A stretch of DNA of 64,000 nt from Rhodocyclales bacterium (GTDB lineage: Bacteria; Pseudomonadota; Gammaproteobacteria; Burkholderiales; Rhodocyclaceae). The translations under genes were made by a program, and so were the position numbers. The stretch covers positions 62,001-126,000 of the forward strand of contig JACRLX010000023.1 in the NCBI GenBank assembly GCA_016235165.1, read 5' to 3'. This document shows positions 1-8,408 of this stretch, one piece after another; position 1 is the first letter of the stretch; the number at the start of each line of letters is the position of its first letter. The notes under the pieces are model-generated. The model was not told the DNA's origin, did not search any database, and worked only from the letters and a program-made list of their open reading frames with translations.

Positions 1-450
1 CTGCCGGCTGCCCTTGAGTATCGGCTCGTAATAGCCGGTGATGAGCCCGTTGCGCGAACCGTCGGGATTGACCAGTGCCCAGGGGCGGAAGCTGCTTTCG
101 AACCAGGAACGCAAGGCGCCGGTCGTGGTGTCGGTGAGATCGCGGGCGGAGGCGCAGACCGGCTTCCAATGCGCCTGGCGTTCCAGGCCGCGGCAACTGG
201 CGACGAAGGCGGTGAAGGTGGCCGAGGGATCGTCGTCGGTCCAGCCCGTCAGCTCGTTCCACTCGGCGGCCTGCAGCGGTTTTTCGGCCGGCTTGGGCGG
301 TTCGACCGTGGGGCAGACCGGGCATGCGGGACAGGCCTGCGACGCCGGGCAGGCGGTACTTGCAGCAGGCTGTGCCGGTGCCTGCGGCGGCAGTTGCGAA
401 CAGCCGGCAAGGGCCAGCAGGACAAGGAAAGCGGGGAAGGAGCGGAACAT
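1..450 (-). CDS. mltA: Membrane-bound lytic murein transglycosylase A (C-terminus beyond window)
   Basis: Translating from the ATG at 450 gives a lipoprotein signal (MFRSFPAFLVLLALAGC, lipobox LAGC), a Pro/Cys/Ala-rich linker, then the start of the MltA catalytic domain including GLITGYYEPIL, the conserved GYYEP stretch of the family. MltA cleaves peptidoglycan glycan strands at the outer membrane, leaving 1,6-anhydromuramyl ends. The 150 codons visible are the N-terminal part; the gene runs off the left edge. It is divergent from the AAA+ ATPase gene across about 60 bp. The family call is seen directly; the symbol follows from it. Confidence 0.85.
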   Translation of the reverse strand, partial: MFRSFPAFLVLLALAGCSQLPPQAPAQPAASTACPASQACPACPVCPTVEPPKPAEKPLQAAEWNELTGWTDDDPSATFTAFVASCRGLERQAHWKPVCASARDLTDTTTGALRSWFESSFRPWALVNPDGSRNGLITGYYEPILKGSRQ

Positions 451-511
451 GAATCTGCTAAAGTGCGCCGACAGCAAGAGCCCGCAAGCTTAACCGATCT
501 CCGAGACCGCA

Positions 512-1411
512 ATGACCGACCTCCAGCGCGCCGTGGCACCCCTGATCGACCGCCTCGACGCCCTCTTCGACCGTCTCGACGCCGTGTTGCCGCCGCCCCT
601 GCCGGCCACCGACTGGTCGGCCACGGCCTTCCGCTGGCGCACCCGTGGCGGACGCGGCTGGCTGGAGGCCATCAAGCAGCCGCACCGCATCCGCTTCGAG
701 GATCTGCAGGGCGTCGATGAGCAGAAGCAGCGCATCGCGCAGAACACCAAGCAGTTCGTGAGCAAGCGCAGCGCCAACAACGTGCTGCTGACTGGCGCGC
801 GCGGCACCGGCAAGAGCTCGCTGGTCAAGGCCGTGCTCAACCAATTCGCCGCCCGGGGCCTGCGCCTGATCGAGGTGGACAAGGACGAGCTGGTGCACCT
901 GCCCGAGATCGTGGACCTGATCGCGCCTCGCCGCGAACGCTTCATCATTTTCTGCGACGACCTCTCCTTCGAGTCGGGCGAGCCCGGCTACAAGGCCATG
1001 AAAAGCATCCTCGACGGCTCGATCACCGGCATGCCGGACAACCTGCTGGTGTATGCCACCTCGAATCGCCGCCACCTGATGCCGGAAAAGATGTCGGAGA
1101 ACCTCGAAACCAAATACAACGCCGACGGCGACATCCATCCCGGCGAAACCACCGAGGAAAAGGTCTCGCTCTCCGAGCGCTTCGGTTTGTGGCTCTCGTT
1201 CTACCCCTTCGGCCAGGATCACTACCTGGAGATCTGCGCCCATTGGCTGGCCGAGTTCGGCGCCTCCGCCGCGCAGATCGAGGCGGCGCGCGGCGAGGCC
1301 CTGCAATGGAGCCTGATGCGCGGTTCGCGCAGCGGCCGCGTCGCCTGGCAGTTCGCCCGCGACTACGCCGGGCGGCATGCCGGATCGTCCCGGGCCGCCG
1401 CGAAGAAATGA
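512..1411 (+). CDS. DUF815-family AAA+ ATPase
   Basis: A 299-residue P-loop ATPase of the DUF815 type. Walker A (GARGTGKS) lies at residues 95-102 and a Walker B-like FIIFCDD at 144-150, followed by DGSITG and the YATSNRRHL stretch typical of the family. Members are widespread in proteobacteria but their physiological role is not established. The N-terminal 50 residues are predicted helical. The stop codon overlaps the start of the downstream Nudix gene (ATGA), so the two are probably translationally coupled. No signal peptide or membrane segment is visible, so it is presumably cytoplasmic. Confidence 0.85.
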   Translation: MTDLQRAVAPLIDRLDALFDRLDAVLPPPLPATDWSATAFRWRTRGGRGWLEAIKQPHRIRFEDLQGVDEQKQRIAQNTKQFVSKRSANNVLLTGARGTGKSSLVKAVLNQFAARGLRLIEVDKDELVHLPEIVDLIAPRRERFIIFCDDLSFESGEPGYKAMKSILDGSITGMPDNLLVYATSNRRHLMPEKMSENLETKYNADGDIHPGETTEEKVSLSERFGLWLSFYPFGQDHYLEICAHWLAEFGASAAQIEAARGEALQWSLMRGSRSGRVAWQFARDYAGRHAGSSRAAAKK

Positions 1412-2352
1412 AGCTCACCGAAGTCGCAGCCGCCGTCATCGAAAGGCGCGCGGCGGATGGCGGCATGGAGTTCCTGCTCGGCCAGCGCGCGCCGGGCACC
1501 TTCTATCCCGGCTACTGGGAATTTCCCGGCGGCAAGGTGGAGCCTGGCGAAACCGCGCAGGCGGCCCTGGTGCGCGAGCTGGGCGAGGAACTCGGCATCG
1601 GCGTGACCCGCGCCGACCCCTGGCTGCGCCGCGAGCATGTCTATGAGCACGCCCATGTACGGCTGAATTTCTTCCGTGTCCGCGACTGGTGCGGCGAACT
1701 GCACGACCACGTGCATAGTGCCCTGGCCTGGCAGCGCGCCGGCGCATTGACGGTTTCGCCCATGCTGCCGGCCAATGCGCCGGTGCTGGCGGCGCTGGCA
1801 TTGCCCGACTTCTACGCCATCAGCCATGCCGGCGAGATCGGTATCGACGCCCAGTTGCTGGCCCTGGCCCGGGCGCTGGAAGGCGGTCTGCGCCTGGTGC
1901 AGTTGCGCGAGCCGACGCTGGATGGCGCGCGTCGCGTCGCTTTCGTCCATGCCGCGGTGGACCTCTGCCACCAGTATGGCGCGCGGGTGCTGGTCAATGG
2001 CGACAGCGGCCTGGCGGAAGCCGCCGGCGCCGATGGCGTGCACCTGCCGGCGCGCGACCTTGCCGCCATCGAGCGGCGTCCCGACTTTCCGCTGGTCGCG
2101 GCATCCTGTCATGTGGCTGCTGAATTGGACCGGGCAGCGGCGCTGGGTTGCGATTTCGCGGTCTTCGGCCCGGTACGCCCCAGCGCCAGCCATCCCGGCG
2201 CGGCCGGCATCGGCTGGGACGCCTTTGCGGCCGCGCTCGCCGTACCGCCACTGCCGACTTTCGCCCTCGGCGGATTATCGCGCGGCGACCTCGATGCGGC
2301 GCAACGTGCAGGCGCCCACGGCATTGCGGCGATCCGCGCCGCCTGGAGGTAG
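1408..2352 (+). CDS. Nudix (MutT-like) hydrolase fused to ThiE-like domain
   Basis: A 314-residue two-domain protein. Residues 1-130 form a Nudix domain with a full Nudix box (GGKVEPGETA then RELGEELG, roughly 41-63), as in MutT, which hydrolyses oxidised dNTPs such as 8-oxo-dGTP. From about residue 135 (FYAISHAGEIG) to the end is a thiamine-phosphate-synthase-like TIM barrel (LVQLREP, ADGVHL, FGPVRPSASHPG, FALGGLSRGD). This fusion is common in beta- and gammaproteobacteria; whether the ThiE-like part is catalytic is unknown. An in-frame start exists further upstream, but I chose the ATG at 1408 because it begins the Nudix domain and forms an ATGA overlap with the ATPase gene. Confidence 0.87.
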   Translation: MKLTEVAAAVIERRAADGGMEFLLGQRAPGTFYPGYWEFPGGKVEPGETAQAALVRELGEELGIGVTRADPWLRREHVYEHAHVRLNFFRVRDWCGELHDHVHSALAWQRAGALTVSPMLPANAPVLAALALPDFYAISHAGEIGIDAQLLALARALEGGLRLVQLREPTLDGARRVAFVHAAVDLCHQYGARVLVNGDSGLAEAAGADGVHLPARDLAAIERRPDFPLVAASCHVAAELDRAAALGCDFAVFGPVRPSASHPGAAGIGWDAFAAALAVPPLPTFALGGLSRGDLDAAQRAGAHGIAAIRAAWR

Positions 2353-2550
2353 CTACTCGCCCGACTCGCCGGGTTTGGGCTCTTCTTTCGCCGCCACCCG
2401 GTACTGGTCCGAGGCCCAGGCGCCGAGGTCGAGCCCTTTGCAGCGTGCCGAGCAGAAGGGCCGATGCTTGTTTTCTGCGACCCATTCGACGGGTTTGCCG
2501 CAGGCAGGGCAGGAAACGATGCGGGGTGACGCGGGACTTACAGGTTGCAC
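2353..2550 (-). CDS. yacG: DNA gyrase inhibitor / zinc-binding protein YacG
   Basis: A 65-residue protein with a four-cysteine zinc site (C14, C17, C33, C37: CPACGK, then FCSARCK) and the DLGAWA motif of YacG, followed by an acidic C-terminal tail. In E. coli YacG binds GyrB and inhibits gyrase. No ATG exists before the first cysteine pair, so I place the start at the GTG at 2550, which overlaps the last codons of zapD and gives the usual family length. The order coaE-zapD-yacG is the conserved proteobacterial arrangement, so co-transcription is likely. Confidence 0.85.
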   Translation of the reverse strand: MQPVSPASPRIVSCPACGKPVEWVAENKHRPFCSARCKGLDLGAWASDQYRVAAKEEPKPGESGE

Positions 2551-3293
2551 AGCGTCAGTTCGAAATTCACCTGGCTGTCGAGCTGACGTGGCCGCTGGTC
2601 CATGTCGGGACGCAGGAAGCGGATATTGATGGCGAACTTGCCGGCGGAAATTTCGGGCAGGCAGGGTTCGCCCGAGCCGGTCTTGAGCCGGATCAGCTGG
2701 GCGTTGCGGCCGCCGAGCATGAGCTGGAATTGCCCGCGCTGGGCTACCTGGGCCTCGGCGCGGCCCGAGGCGCGCAGCAGGCGCAGCACGATGGCCAGGC
2801 CGGCGCGGATCGGCAGCATGGGTGCGACCCAGTTTTCCAGGTCCTGCCGGCGCAAGGCCGCTTCGCGGTGGCGCCAGTAGTGGTAGCCCGGCAGGTCGAA
2901 CTCGCAGACGCCGCCCGGAATCGCGGCGCGGTTCTTGATTGTCATCAGCCACTCGTTTTCGCGCAGGTAGTGGCCGATCTTGCCCTGCATGGCGAGCAGC
3001 AGCGAACTGGCCTGTTCGATTTCGTAGAGCGCGCCATTGAGCGCCTCTTCGGAAATGTCGGGGTTGTTGCGGAAGGACAGCAGGATCTGGCGCTGGCGTT
3101 CGAGTTCCTGCACCAGGTCGAATTTCAGTTCGGCGCGGCCGGCGACTTCGAGGATCTCGAACAGCGTGACCAGCGCGACATGGTGCTCCAGCGCCCCGTC
3201 CGCCGTGGCGAAATGGGCGATCTTGTCGAACAGGTCTTCAAGCCGCAACAGTGTGCGAACGCGCTCGCTGAGAGGGTATTCGTAAGTGATCAC
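2538..3293 (-). CDS. zapD: Cell division protein ZapD
   Basis: A 251-residue ZapD (formerly YacF) protein. It starts [22 protein letters not shown], the family N-terminus, has the helical first half expected, and contains the conserved [11 protein letters not shown] region of the beta domain near the middle. ZapD crosslinks FtsZ filaments at the division ring in the cytoplasm. Length matches the family. It sits between coaE upstream and yacG downstream and overlaps yacG by 13 bases, consistent with one transcript. Confidence 0.93.
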   Translation of the reverse strand: MITYEYPLSERVRTLLRLEDLFDKIAHFATADGALEHHVALVTLFEILEVAGRAELKFDLVQELERQRQILLSFRNNPDISEEALNGALYEIEQASSLLLAMQGKIGHYLRENEWLMTIKNRAAIPGGVCEFDLPGYHYWRHREAALRRQDLENWVAPMLPIRAGLAIVLRLLRASGRAEAQVAQRGQFQLMLGGRNAQLIRLKTGSGEPCLPEISAGKFAINIRFLRPDMDQRPRQLDSQVNFELTLCNL

Positions 3294-3347
3294 ACGCCGG
3301 CCGGGTCGGGAAAATTCACGGGATTGTGACCCAATTCAGTGCAAATC

Positions 3348-3965
3348 TCAACCAAAATGCCCTGCCGTTGCCAGATAAGTCGCATGCAAACGCGCGATTT
3401 GCGGGTTCAGGTCGGCTAGCTTGCCGTCATTGTCGATCACGTCGTCGGCGGCCTCCAGGCGCTGCGCGCGCGTGGCCTGGGCGGCGAGGATGCGCTCGAC
3501 TTCGGCACGCGCCAGGCCATTGCGTTGCATGACGCGGGCAATCTGGGTTTCCTCGCTGCAGTCGACCACCGCGACGCGGTTTACCCGCTCGCGGTAGCTG
3601 CCCGACTCGACCAGCAGCGGCACCATGAGAATCGCATAGGGAGAGTCGGCGCCGGCGAGACGGCGTTCGCTCTCCGCGCGGATCATCGGGTGCAGGATGC
3701 CCTCCAGGCGCTTGCGCGCGGAAGGATCGGCAAAGACGATGGCGCGCATCGCGGCGCGATCCAGCGCGCCGTCGGCCGCGGCGACGGCATCGCCGAAGGC
3801 GGCGCGGATCGCCGGCATCGCCGCGCCGCCCGGGATGGTGAGCTGGTGGGCGATGGCATCGGTATCGATCACGACGACGCCGTGGTCCTCGAACAGCCGG
3901 CCGGCCGCGCTCTTGCCGCTGCCGATGCCGCCGGTGAGCCCGACCACGAAGCTCATCGCGGGCAA
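3348..3965 (-). CDS. coaE: Dephospho-CoA kinase
   Basis: The final enzyme of coenzyme A synthesis: ATP-dependent phosphorylation of dephospho-CoA. The 205-residue product has the P-loop GGIGSGKS at 12-19, then VIDTDAIAHQL with the conserved Asp pair, HPMI, and the LLVESG lid region. Starting at M4 (MSFVVGLTGG) would be closer to the common N-terminus; the ATG at 3965 overlaps the preceding gene by 13 bases. It is followed by zapD and yacG on the same strand. Length and motifs are standard. Confidence 0.94.
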   Translation of the reverse strand: MPAMSFVVGLTGGIGSGKSAAGRLFEDHGVVVIDTDAIAHQLTIPGGAAMPAIRAAFGDAVAAADGALDRAAMRAIVFADPSARKRLEGILHPMIRAESERRLAGADSPYAILMVPLLVESGSYRERVNRVAVVDCSEETQIARVMQRNGLARAEVERILAAQATRAQRLEAADDVIDNDGKLADLNPQIARLHATYLATAGHFG

Positions 3966-4609
3966 TCCATCACGGCGGCATCGGCATGTGGCGCGATCAA
4001 TTGCGGCAACTGCTGTACGAGTTTCGTTGCCGGACCGCGCAGTTCGACGCGGGCCTTGGCCGGCGGCTGGTCACGGGCATCGATGCGGGCGGATTTGATC
4101 CCGCGCCTGTTGAGCCCGACGAGGAATTCGCGCGCCGCCGGCTCGGCGGGGAAGCGCCCGAGCACGATCTCCTGGCGGCCGCCATCGAGCGCCACGGTTT
4201 CCTGCTGCTCGACGCCGATGCGCTTGAGTTCCGCCGCCTTCTTTTCCGCCGCCGCGAGGTTGGGCAGGTCGGTGATCACCACCAGATAGAGCGCAGGGTC
4301 CAGCTGCGGCATCAATTGCGCCTCGAAACTGGCCGCAGTCGCCGCCGTCTTCAAGCTTTCGGCATCGACCATGCGCAGGCCGCCGACGATGCGGCAGGCG
4401 ATTTCACCGCCGCCGCCGGAAGTCGGCGCTGGCGCCACGGCGGGCGCGGCCCCCGGCACGGAAATCAGACGCAGCTTGTCGGGTTGCAACTGCTGCGCCA
4501 GGCGCTCTGCTTCCCGGTTGGGATCGCCGCCACCGAAATAGCCCTGGCCCCAGGCAAAAAATACCAGGTTGGCGAAGATCAACAGGAAGAAGCTGACGCG
4601 CAAGGCCAT
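3953..4609 (-). CDS. Membrane-anchored SPOR-like protein
   Basis: A 218-residue protein with one N-terminal membrane segment (MALRVSFFLLIFANLVFFAWG), a Pro/Ala linker, and a C-terminal half (CRIVGGLRMVDAES onward) with two alpha/beta repeats typical of SPOR domains, which bind denuded peptidoglycan. SPOR assignment is by pattern (YLVVITDLPNLAAAEKKAAELK, with a G.F.....A..F stretch later) and is weaker than a motif match. It lies between speD, from which it is separated by only three bases, and coaE. A copy of the dispersed 16-bp repeat encodes part of the linker (APTSGG). Confidence 0.6.
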   Translation of the reverse strand: MALRVSFFLLIFANLVFFAWGQGYFGGGDPNREAERLAQQLQPDKLRLISVPGAAPAVAPAPTSGGGGEIACRIVGGLRMVDAESLKTAATAASFEAQLMPQLDPALYLVVITDLPNLAAAEKKAAELKRIGVEQQETVALDGGRQEIVLGRFPAEPAAREFLVGLNRRGIKSARIDARDQPPAKARVELRGPATKLVQQLPQLIAPHADAAVMDCPR

Positions 4610-4612
4610 GGG

Positions 4613-5002
4613 TCATCGGTTGCCGGAAACCGGCGCAACGGCGCCAGGCGTACCGCGTTCAATATCGCGGCGCAGGCTGCGTCCCGGCTGGAAGGCAAGG
4701 GCCAGCGCGCGATAGGCGGATTCCGCCGCGGCGCGATTATCGCGGCTGTGGTTGCAGACGTAAAGGTCGCAGGTGACGGCATTCTGTTCCGGCCAGGTAT
4801 GCACCGCGAGGTGCGATTCCGCCAGCACCAGCGCGCCGGTGGCGCCGGCCTCGGGAAACTGGTGGAAGGCGGCGGCGACCACTTCCAGTCCGGCCTCGAC
4901 GCAGACGCGCCGGCACAGTGCGGCCAGCGTATCGGCGTCGCGCAGCAGGCGGGGCTCGCCGGCGCAATCGTGGAATTCGGCGAGGATGTGGAGGCCGTTC
5001 AT
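4613..5002 (-). CDS. speD: S-adenosylmethionine decarboxylase proenzyme
   Basis: A 129-residue class 1B SpeD. The motif AESHLAVHTWPE contains Ser63, the expected self-cleavage site that becomes the pyruvoyl group, and His68; a cysteine at 83 (YVC) completes the usual catalytic trio. The enzyme makes decarboxylated SAM, the aminopropyl donor for spermidine-type polyamines. Some SpeD homologues decarboxylate other amino acids, so the substrate is inferred. The start at 5002 overlaps the stop of the FAD protein gene by four bases (ATGA). The same series also encodes a membrane-bound aminopropyltransferase, which would use its product. Confidence 0.85.
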   Translation of the reverse strand: MNGLHILAEFHDCAGEPRLLRDADTLAALCRRVCVEAGLEVVAAAFHQFPEAGATGALVLAESHLAVHTWPEQNAVTCDLYVCNHSRDNRAAAESAYRALALAFQPGRSLRRDIERGTPGAVAPVSGNR

Positions 5003-6597
5003 AGGGAGGAAGCGAAGGATACGCCGAGCCGGCGCAGCGTGCGCTCGGCCGCCAGCACGCCGCGGTAATTGGCTTCCTCGAACAGCGACAGGCCGGAGGC
5101 GTCGGCATGGGCGAACTGAAGTCCGGGCAGGCCGCGCTCGAACACCTCGCGCGCGCCGCCCCACAGCCGGCCGGGCAGCGGCCGGATCATGGCATGGGCA
5201 TGGCGATGGACGTCGAGCCGGGTGACGAGTTCGCGGATTTCCGGGTGCGGGCGGGAGAGGTCGGCGAGGATCTCGCGCGCCCAATCGTCGCGGGAGTATG
5301 AGAGTCGGCGCTGGCGGGACGCCGATTCCTCATGCAGGGCACGGTACCAGGTGATCACAGTGGGCCCCGGGGCGTAGCGCAGCTGCTGGTGCGTCGCCAC
5401 CACATAGCCCAGCGCGCTACTGTTGTGGATCACGTTGTCCCAGGCCAGCGGCGCGCCGGCGCGGGTGGTCGGGGAGTCCTTAAGAGTGAGCGTCGCCACC
5501 ACCCAGGGCGCGTACTCGGCGCCGGCCAGCGCGTTGCGCCACGCCGTCGGCAGCGTCGGGAAAACGTGCGGCAGCAGGAACAGCGGTGCTGCCCAGATCA
5601 GCTCGCGGCAGACGATACGGATGCTGCGATTTTCGGCGGGGAGAAAGACATCGAGGCTTGTTCCCCGGCGTCCCTGCTCGACGCGGAATACCAGCGCCTG
5701 GGGCAGCACCCGTCCCGCCGCCGCGCGCGCCAGCCCGCGCGCCAGCCAGGCGTTGCCTTCCGGCGCGGTCAACACCTGGCCTTCGCCATCGCGGCAGGCG
5801 AAGTAGTGCAGGCCGGCCCAGGCCGAGGTTTGCGCCGCGCTCGTGCCGTAGTCGTCACGGCAGGCGTAGTCGACCAGCCAGTGCAGGCCCGGCGCGGTGT
5901 AGCCCTGCGCCAGCAGCCAGTCGCGCAGGTTGCTGCGGTCAAGCGCCAGCCGCCTGGGGTCGCGGCCGGAAAGCGCCAGCGGCAGGGCGAAGGGCCGCCG
6001 CCCGGCGCCGTCTCGGCGCTGGCGCAGTTCGTGGATGACGTCCTGGAATCGGGTGTATTGCGCGCGTTCCGCTGCCGGCACGCCCAGCGTCGGCCACAGG
6101 CCCTCCTGCCAATAGCCGTCCTTGTACAGCCGCTCCTGCGGCGCGTGACACAGGTAGCGTTCGTCATAGTCCGGATGCGCGGCGTCCGGATCGCCGCGCA
6201 ACACGCCCAGCTCGGCCAGCAGCTGGCGCGTGGCGCGCGCTTCGCGCGGCGGAAGCGGCAGGTAGTGGGCGCCCAGCGGATAGTCCGAGACTTCGTTCCT
6301 GGCGGCGCGCGAATTGCCGCCGGCCTCAGCTTCCATTTCCAGCAGCAGGTAGTCGTCGCAGCCGGCGCGCGTGAGTTTCCACGCCGCCGACAGCCCGGCT
6401 ATGCCGCCACCGACGATGGCCACCGCGCCCCGCCGCGTTTCGCTCGGCGGCGGGAAATCCGGCTGGCGCAGGCGGTGGCCGAGCGCGTCGCTGGCGCCGG
6501 TGAGCTTCCCCGGTGGCAAAGGCGGCGCGGCCTTGCCGCCACAGGCCGCGAGCGCGGCAGCAGCGGAACTGGCAGCGAGAAAATCGCGCCGGCGCAT
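4999..6597 (-). CDS. FAD-dependent amine-oxidase-like protein with Tat/lipoprotein signal
   Basis: A 532-residue flavoprotein. The N-terminus MRRRDFLAASSAAAALAACGG combines a twin-arginine-like motif with a lipobox ending at C19, so export as a folded lipoprotein is likely. The dinucleotide-binding motif VGGGIAGLSAAWKL at 62-75 and LLLEMEAEAGGNS mark the NAD(P)-binding/amine oxidase superfamily. Its start overlaps the stop of the membrane aminopropyltransferase gene by one base (TGATG) and its stop overlaps speD. Context suggests a polyamine or polyamine-derived substrate in the periplasm, but nothing in the sequence fixes that. It carries a copy of the 16-bp dispersed repeat. Confidence 0.8.
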   Translation of the reverse strand: MRRRDFLAASSAAAALAACGGKAAPPLPPGKLTGASDALGHRLRQPDFPPPSETRRGAVAIVGGGIAGLSAAWKLTRAGCDDYLLLEMEAEAGGNSRAARNEVSDYPLGAHYLPLPPREARATRQLLAELGVLRGDPDAAHPDYDERYLCHAPQERLYKDGYWQEGLWPTLGVPAAERAQYTRFQDVIHELRQRRDGAGRRPFALPLALSGRDPRRLALDRSNLRDWLLAQGYTAPGLHWLVDYACRDDYGTSAAQTSAWAGLHYFACRDGEGQVLTAPEGNAWLARGLARAAAGRVLPQALVFRVEQGRRGTSLDVFLPAENRSIRIVCRELIWAAPLFLLPHVFPTLPTAWRNALAGAEYAPWVVATLTLKDSPTTRAGAPLAWDNVIHNSSALGYVVATHQQLRYAPGPTVITWYRALHEESASRQRRLSYSRDDWAREILADLSRPHPEIRELVTRLDVHRHAHAMIRPLPGRLWGGAREVFERGLPGLQFAHADASGLSLFEEANYRGVLAAERTLRRLGVSFASSL

Positions 6598-8099
6598 CAA
6601 TGCGCCTGCACCCGACCCCACTCGCGCTCGAAGATGCGCACCAGGTTCTGGTTGTCGAGGCGGTTGGGCTCGGCGGCGACGCGCGCCATGTCTGCAGGAA
6701 AGTGGAACAGCGTGGGGATTGCGTCCGGGGTGACGAAGCGCGTGGCGACCGGGATCGTAGATGGCGGCCGGTAGTCGCGCTTGCCGGCGAGGATGTAGCC
6801 CCATTCGCCAAAGCTCGGCACCAGCGCGTGGTAGGGCGCGCTGCGCCAGCCGGCGGCTTCCAGCGTGGCGACCACGGTCCAGTAGCTTTGGCGGGCGTAG
6901 AGCGGCGAGGTGGCCTGCACCGCGACCAGGCCGGTTTCGGCGACGTGCCGTTTCAGCAGCCGGTAGAAGGCGGTCGAGTAGAGCTTGCCCAGGGCGTGGT
7001 TCGAGGGATCGGGAAAGTCGGCGACGACGAAGTCGAAGATTTCGGCCGAGGCTTCCAGCCATTGCAGGGCATCGGCGTTCACGATTTTCAGCCTGGGCGA
7101 GGCCAGGGCGTTGCCGTTGAGCTGGCTCAGCAAGGGCGACCGGGCGAAGAGCTCGGTCATGCGCGGGTCGAGGTCGACCAGGGTGATGTGCTCCACCTGC
7201 GGATACTTGAGGATCTCGCGCAGCGCCATGCCGTCGCCGCCACCCAGCACCAGCACGCGGCGCGCGCCGGGCAGTGCGGCCAGGCCGGGATGCACCAGGG
7301 CTTCGTGGTAGCGGTACTCGTCGCGCGAGGAGAACTGCAGGTTGTGGTTGAGGTAAAGCCGCGTCTCGTCGCGCTGGCGCGTGACGACGATGCGCTGGTA
7401 GGGGCTGGACTCGGCATGCACGATGTCTTCGGCATAGAGGTTGGCTTCGGCCAGGCTGACGAAGACCCCGGCGAAACCGAAACCGACGGCCAGCAGCGCC
7501 AGCACCGCGATGCACTGGGCGCGCAGCGCCGGCAGCGGGCCGAGCTGGGCGCGGAACAGCCACAGCGCCCAGGCGGCGACCAGGGCATTGAGCAGGCCAA
7601 ACAACAGGGCGCTCCTGACCAGGCCCAGGTGCGGCGCCAGCAGCAGCGGGAACAGCACCGACACCGCCAGCGCGCCGATGTAATCGACGCTGAGCACCTG
7701 CGCCACCAGGTCCTTGAACGCCACTTCGCGCTTGAGGATGCGCATGATCAACGGAATTTCCAGCCCGACCAGTATCCCGATCAGCAGCACCAGGCCATAG
7801 AGCGCGAAACGGAAGGGCCCGGCGTGCAGGGTGAACAGCAGGAACAGCAGCCCGGCCGAGAGGCCGCCGAGCAGGCGGACCAGCAGTTCGATCTGGATGA
7901 AGCGGATCAGCAAGTTGCCGCCGACATGCTTCGACAGCCAGGAGCCGATACCCATGGCGAACAGGTAGGCGCCGATCACGGTGGAGAACTGGGTCACCGA
8001 ATCGCCCAGCAGGTAGCTCGCCAAGGCGCCGGCGATCAGCTCGTAGGCCAGGCCGCAGGAGGCGACGATGAAAACCGAGGCCAGCAGCGCGCGCTGCAT
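6597..8099 (-). CDS. Membrane-embedded polyamine aminopropyltransferase (SpeE-like)
   Basis: A 500-residue protein. The first ~225 residues contain about seven hydrophobic segments (from LLASVFIVASCGLAYELIAG onward). The rest is a spermidine-synthase domain: QRIVVTR, LYLNHNLQFSSRDEYRYHEAL, LVLGGGDGMALREIL (SAM/dcSAM binding) and VVADFPDP (catalytic Asp region). Long N-terminally membrane-bound SpeE relatives are known, but their product is uncertain. Adjacent SpeD would supply decarboxylated SAM. ATG at 8099 is the only start that keeps the first membrane segment intact. It is the middle of a run of overlapping genes. Confidence 0.87.
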   Translation of the reverse strand: MQRALLASVFIVASCGLAYELIAGALASYLLGDSVTQFSTVIGAYLFAMGIGSWLSKHVGGNLLIRFIQIELLVRLLGGLSAGLLFLLFTLHAGPFRFALYGLVLLIGILVGLEIPLIMRILKREVAFKDLVAQVLSVDYIGALAVSVLFPLLLAPHLGLVRSALLFGLLNALVAAWALWLFRAQLGPLPALRAQCIAVLALLAVGFGFAGVFVSLAEANLYAEDIVHAESSPYQRIVVTRQRDETRLYLNHNLQFSSRDEYRYHEALVHPGLAALPGARRVLVLGGGDGMALREILKYPQVEHITLVDLDPRMTELFARSPLLSQLNGNALASPRLKIVNADALQWLEASAEIFDFVVADFPDPSNHALGKLYSTAFYRLLKRHVAETGLVAVQATSPLYARQSYWTVVATLEAAGWRSAPYHALVPSFGEWGYILAGKRDYRPPSTIPVATRFVTPDAIPTLFHFPADMARVAAEPNRLDNQNLVRIFEREWGRVQAH

Positions 8100-8158
8100 T
8101 ACTTTGAGGCGACAACATCAGCGCCAGGTGACATCGAGCGCAGCGAGCCGATCAATAG

Positions 8159-8190
8159 CCCCGCCCCGGGGCGGGGATGGGGGTGGGGGG
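8159..8190. other. GC palindrome plus G-quadruplex-type sequence
   Basis: CCCCGCCCC is followed directly by GGGGCGGGG (8159-8176), a perfect 9-bp palindrome. It runs into four G-runs of 4, 4, 5 and 6 with one- or two-base spacers (8168-8190, plus strand), a canonical G-quadruplex pattern. It lies in the 165-bp gap between the 47-residue gene and the membrane aminopropyltransferase gene, the largest gap in this otherwise tightly packed part of the series. A role in transcript attenuation is only a guess. Confidence 0.5.
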
Positions 8191-8264
8191 CGAATTTGCC
8201 AGCCCCGGGTGTAATGAAGGCACTGCGTATCATCCTTCAGGACGGCAAATCGAAGTCATGGGCG

Positions 8265-8408
8265 TTACTTGTGATAAAGGCGTGAGGCCTGCCCTGGGCG
8301 CAGGGCCTGGGCATTGGCGTCGTCGGCGAACAGGGACCAGCCCCGGTATTGGGCGTAATTGAAGAGCACGAAGGCGGTCAGGCCGAGGATCATGGCGATG
8401 CGCTGCAT
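8265..8408 (-). CDS. 47-residue membrane peptide
   Basis: A short gene whose ATG (8406-8408) shares a base with the TGA stop of the upstream DUF4178 gene (TGATG), a clear coupling signal. The product begins MQRIAMILGLTAFVLFNYAQY, one hydrophobic segment, followed by a short polar tail ending LYHK. I do not recognise the family. Its position between DUF4178 and the aminopropyltransferase suggests it belongs to the same membrane system. The coding call rests on the overlap and the hydrophobic pattern. Confidence 0.6.
   Translation of the reverse strand: MQRIAMILGLTAFVLFNYAQYRGWSLFADDANAQALRPGQASRLYHK

Noticed and set aside
4999-8118. A single 1039-codon minus-strand frame
   Set aside because: It covers two genes; the second half is the FAD protein in its true frame, while the first half is a shadow of the aminopropyltransferase gene. 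I call them separately.
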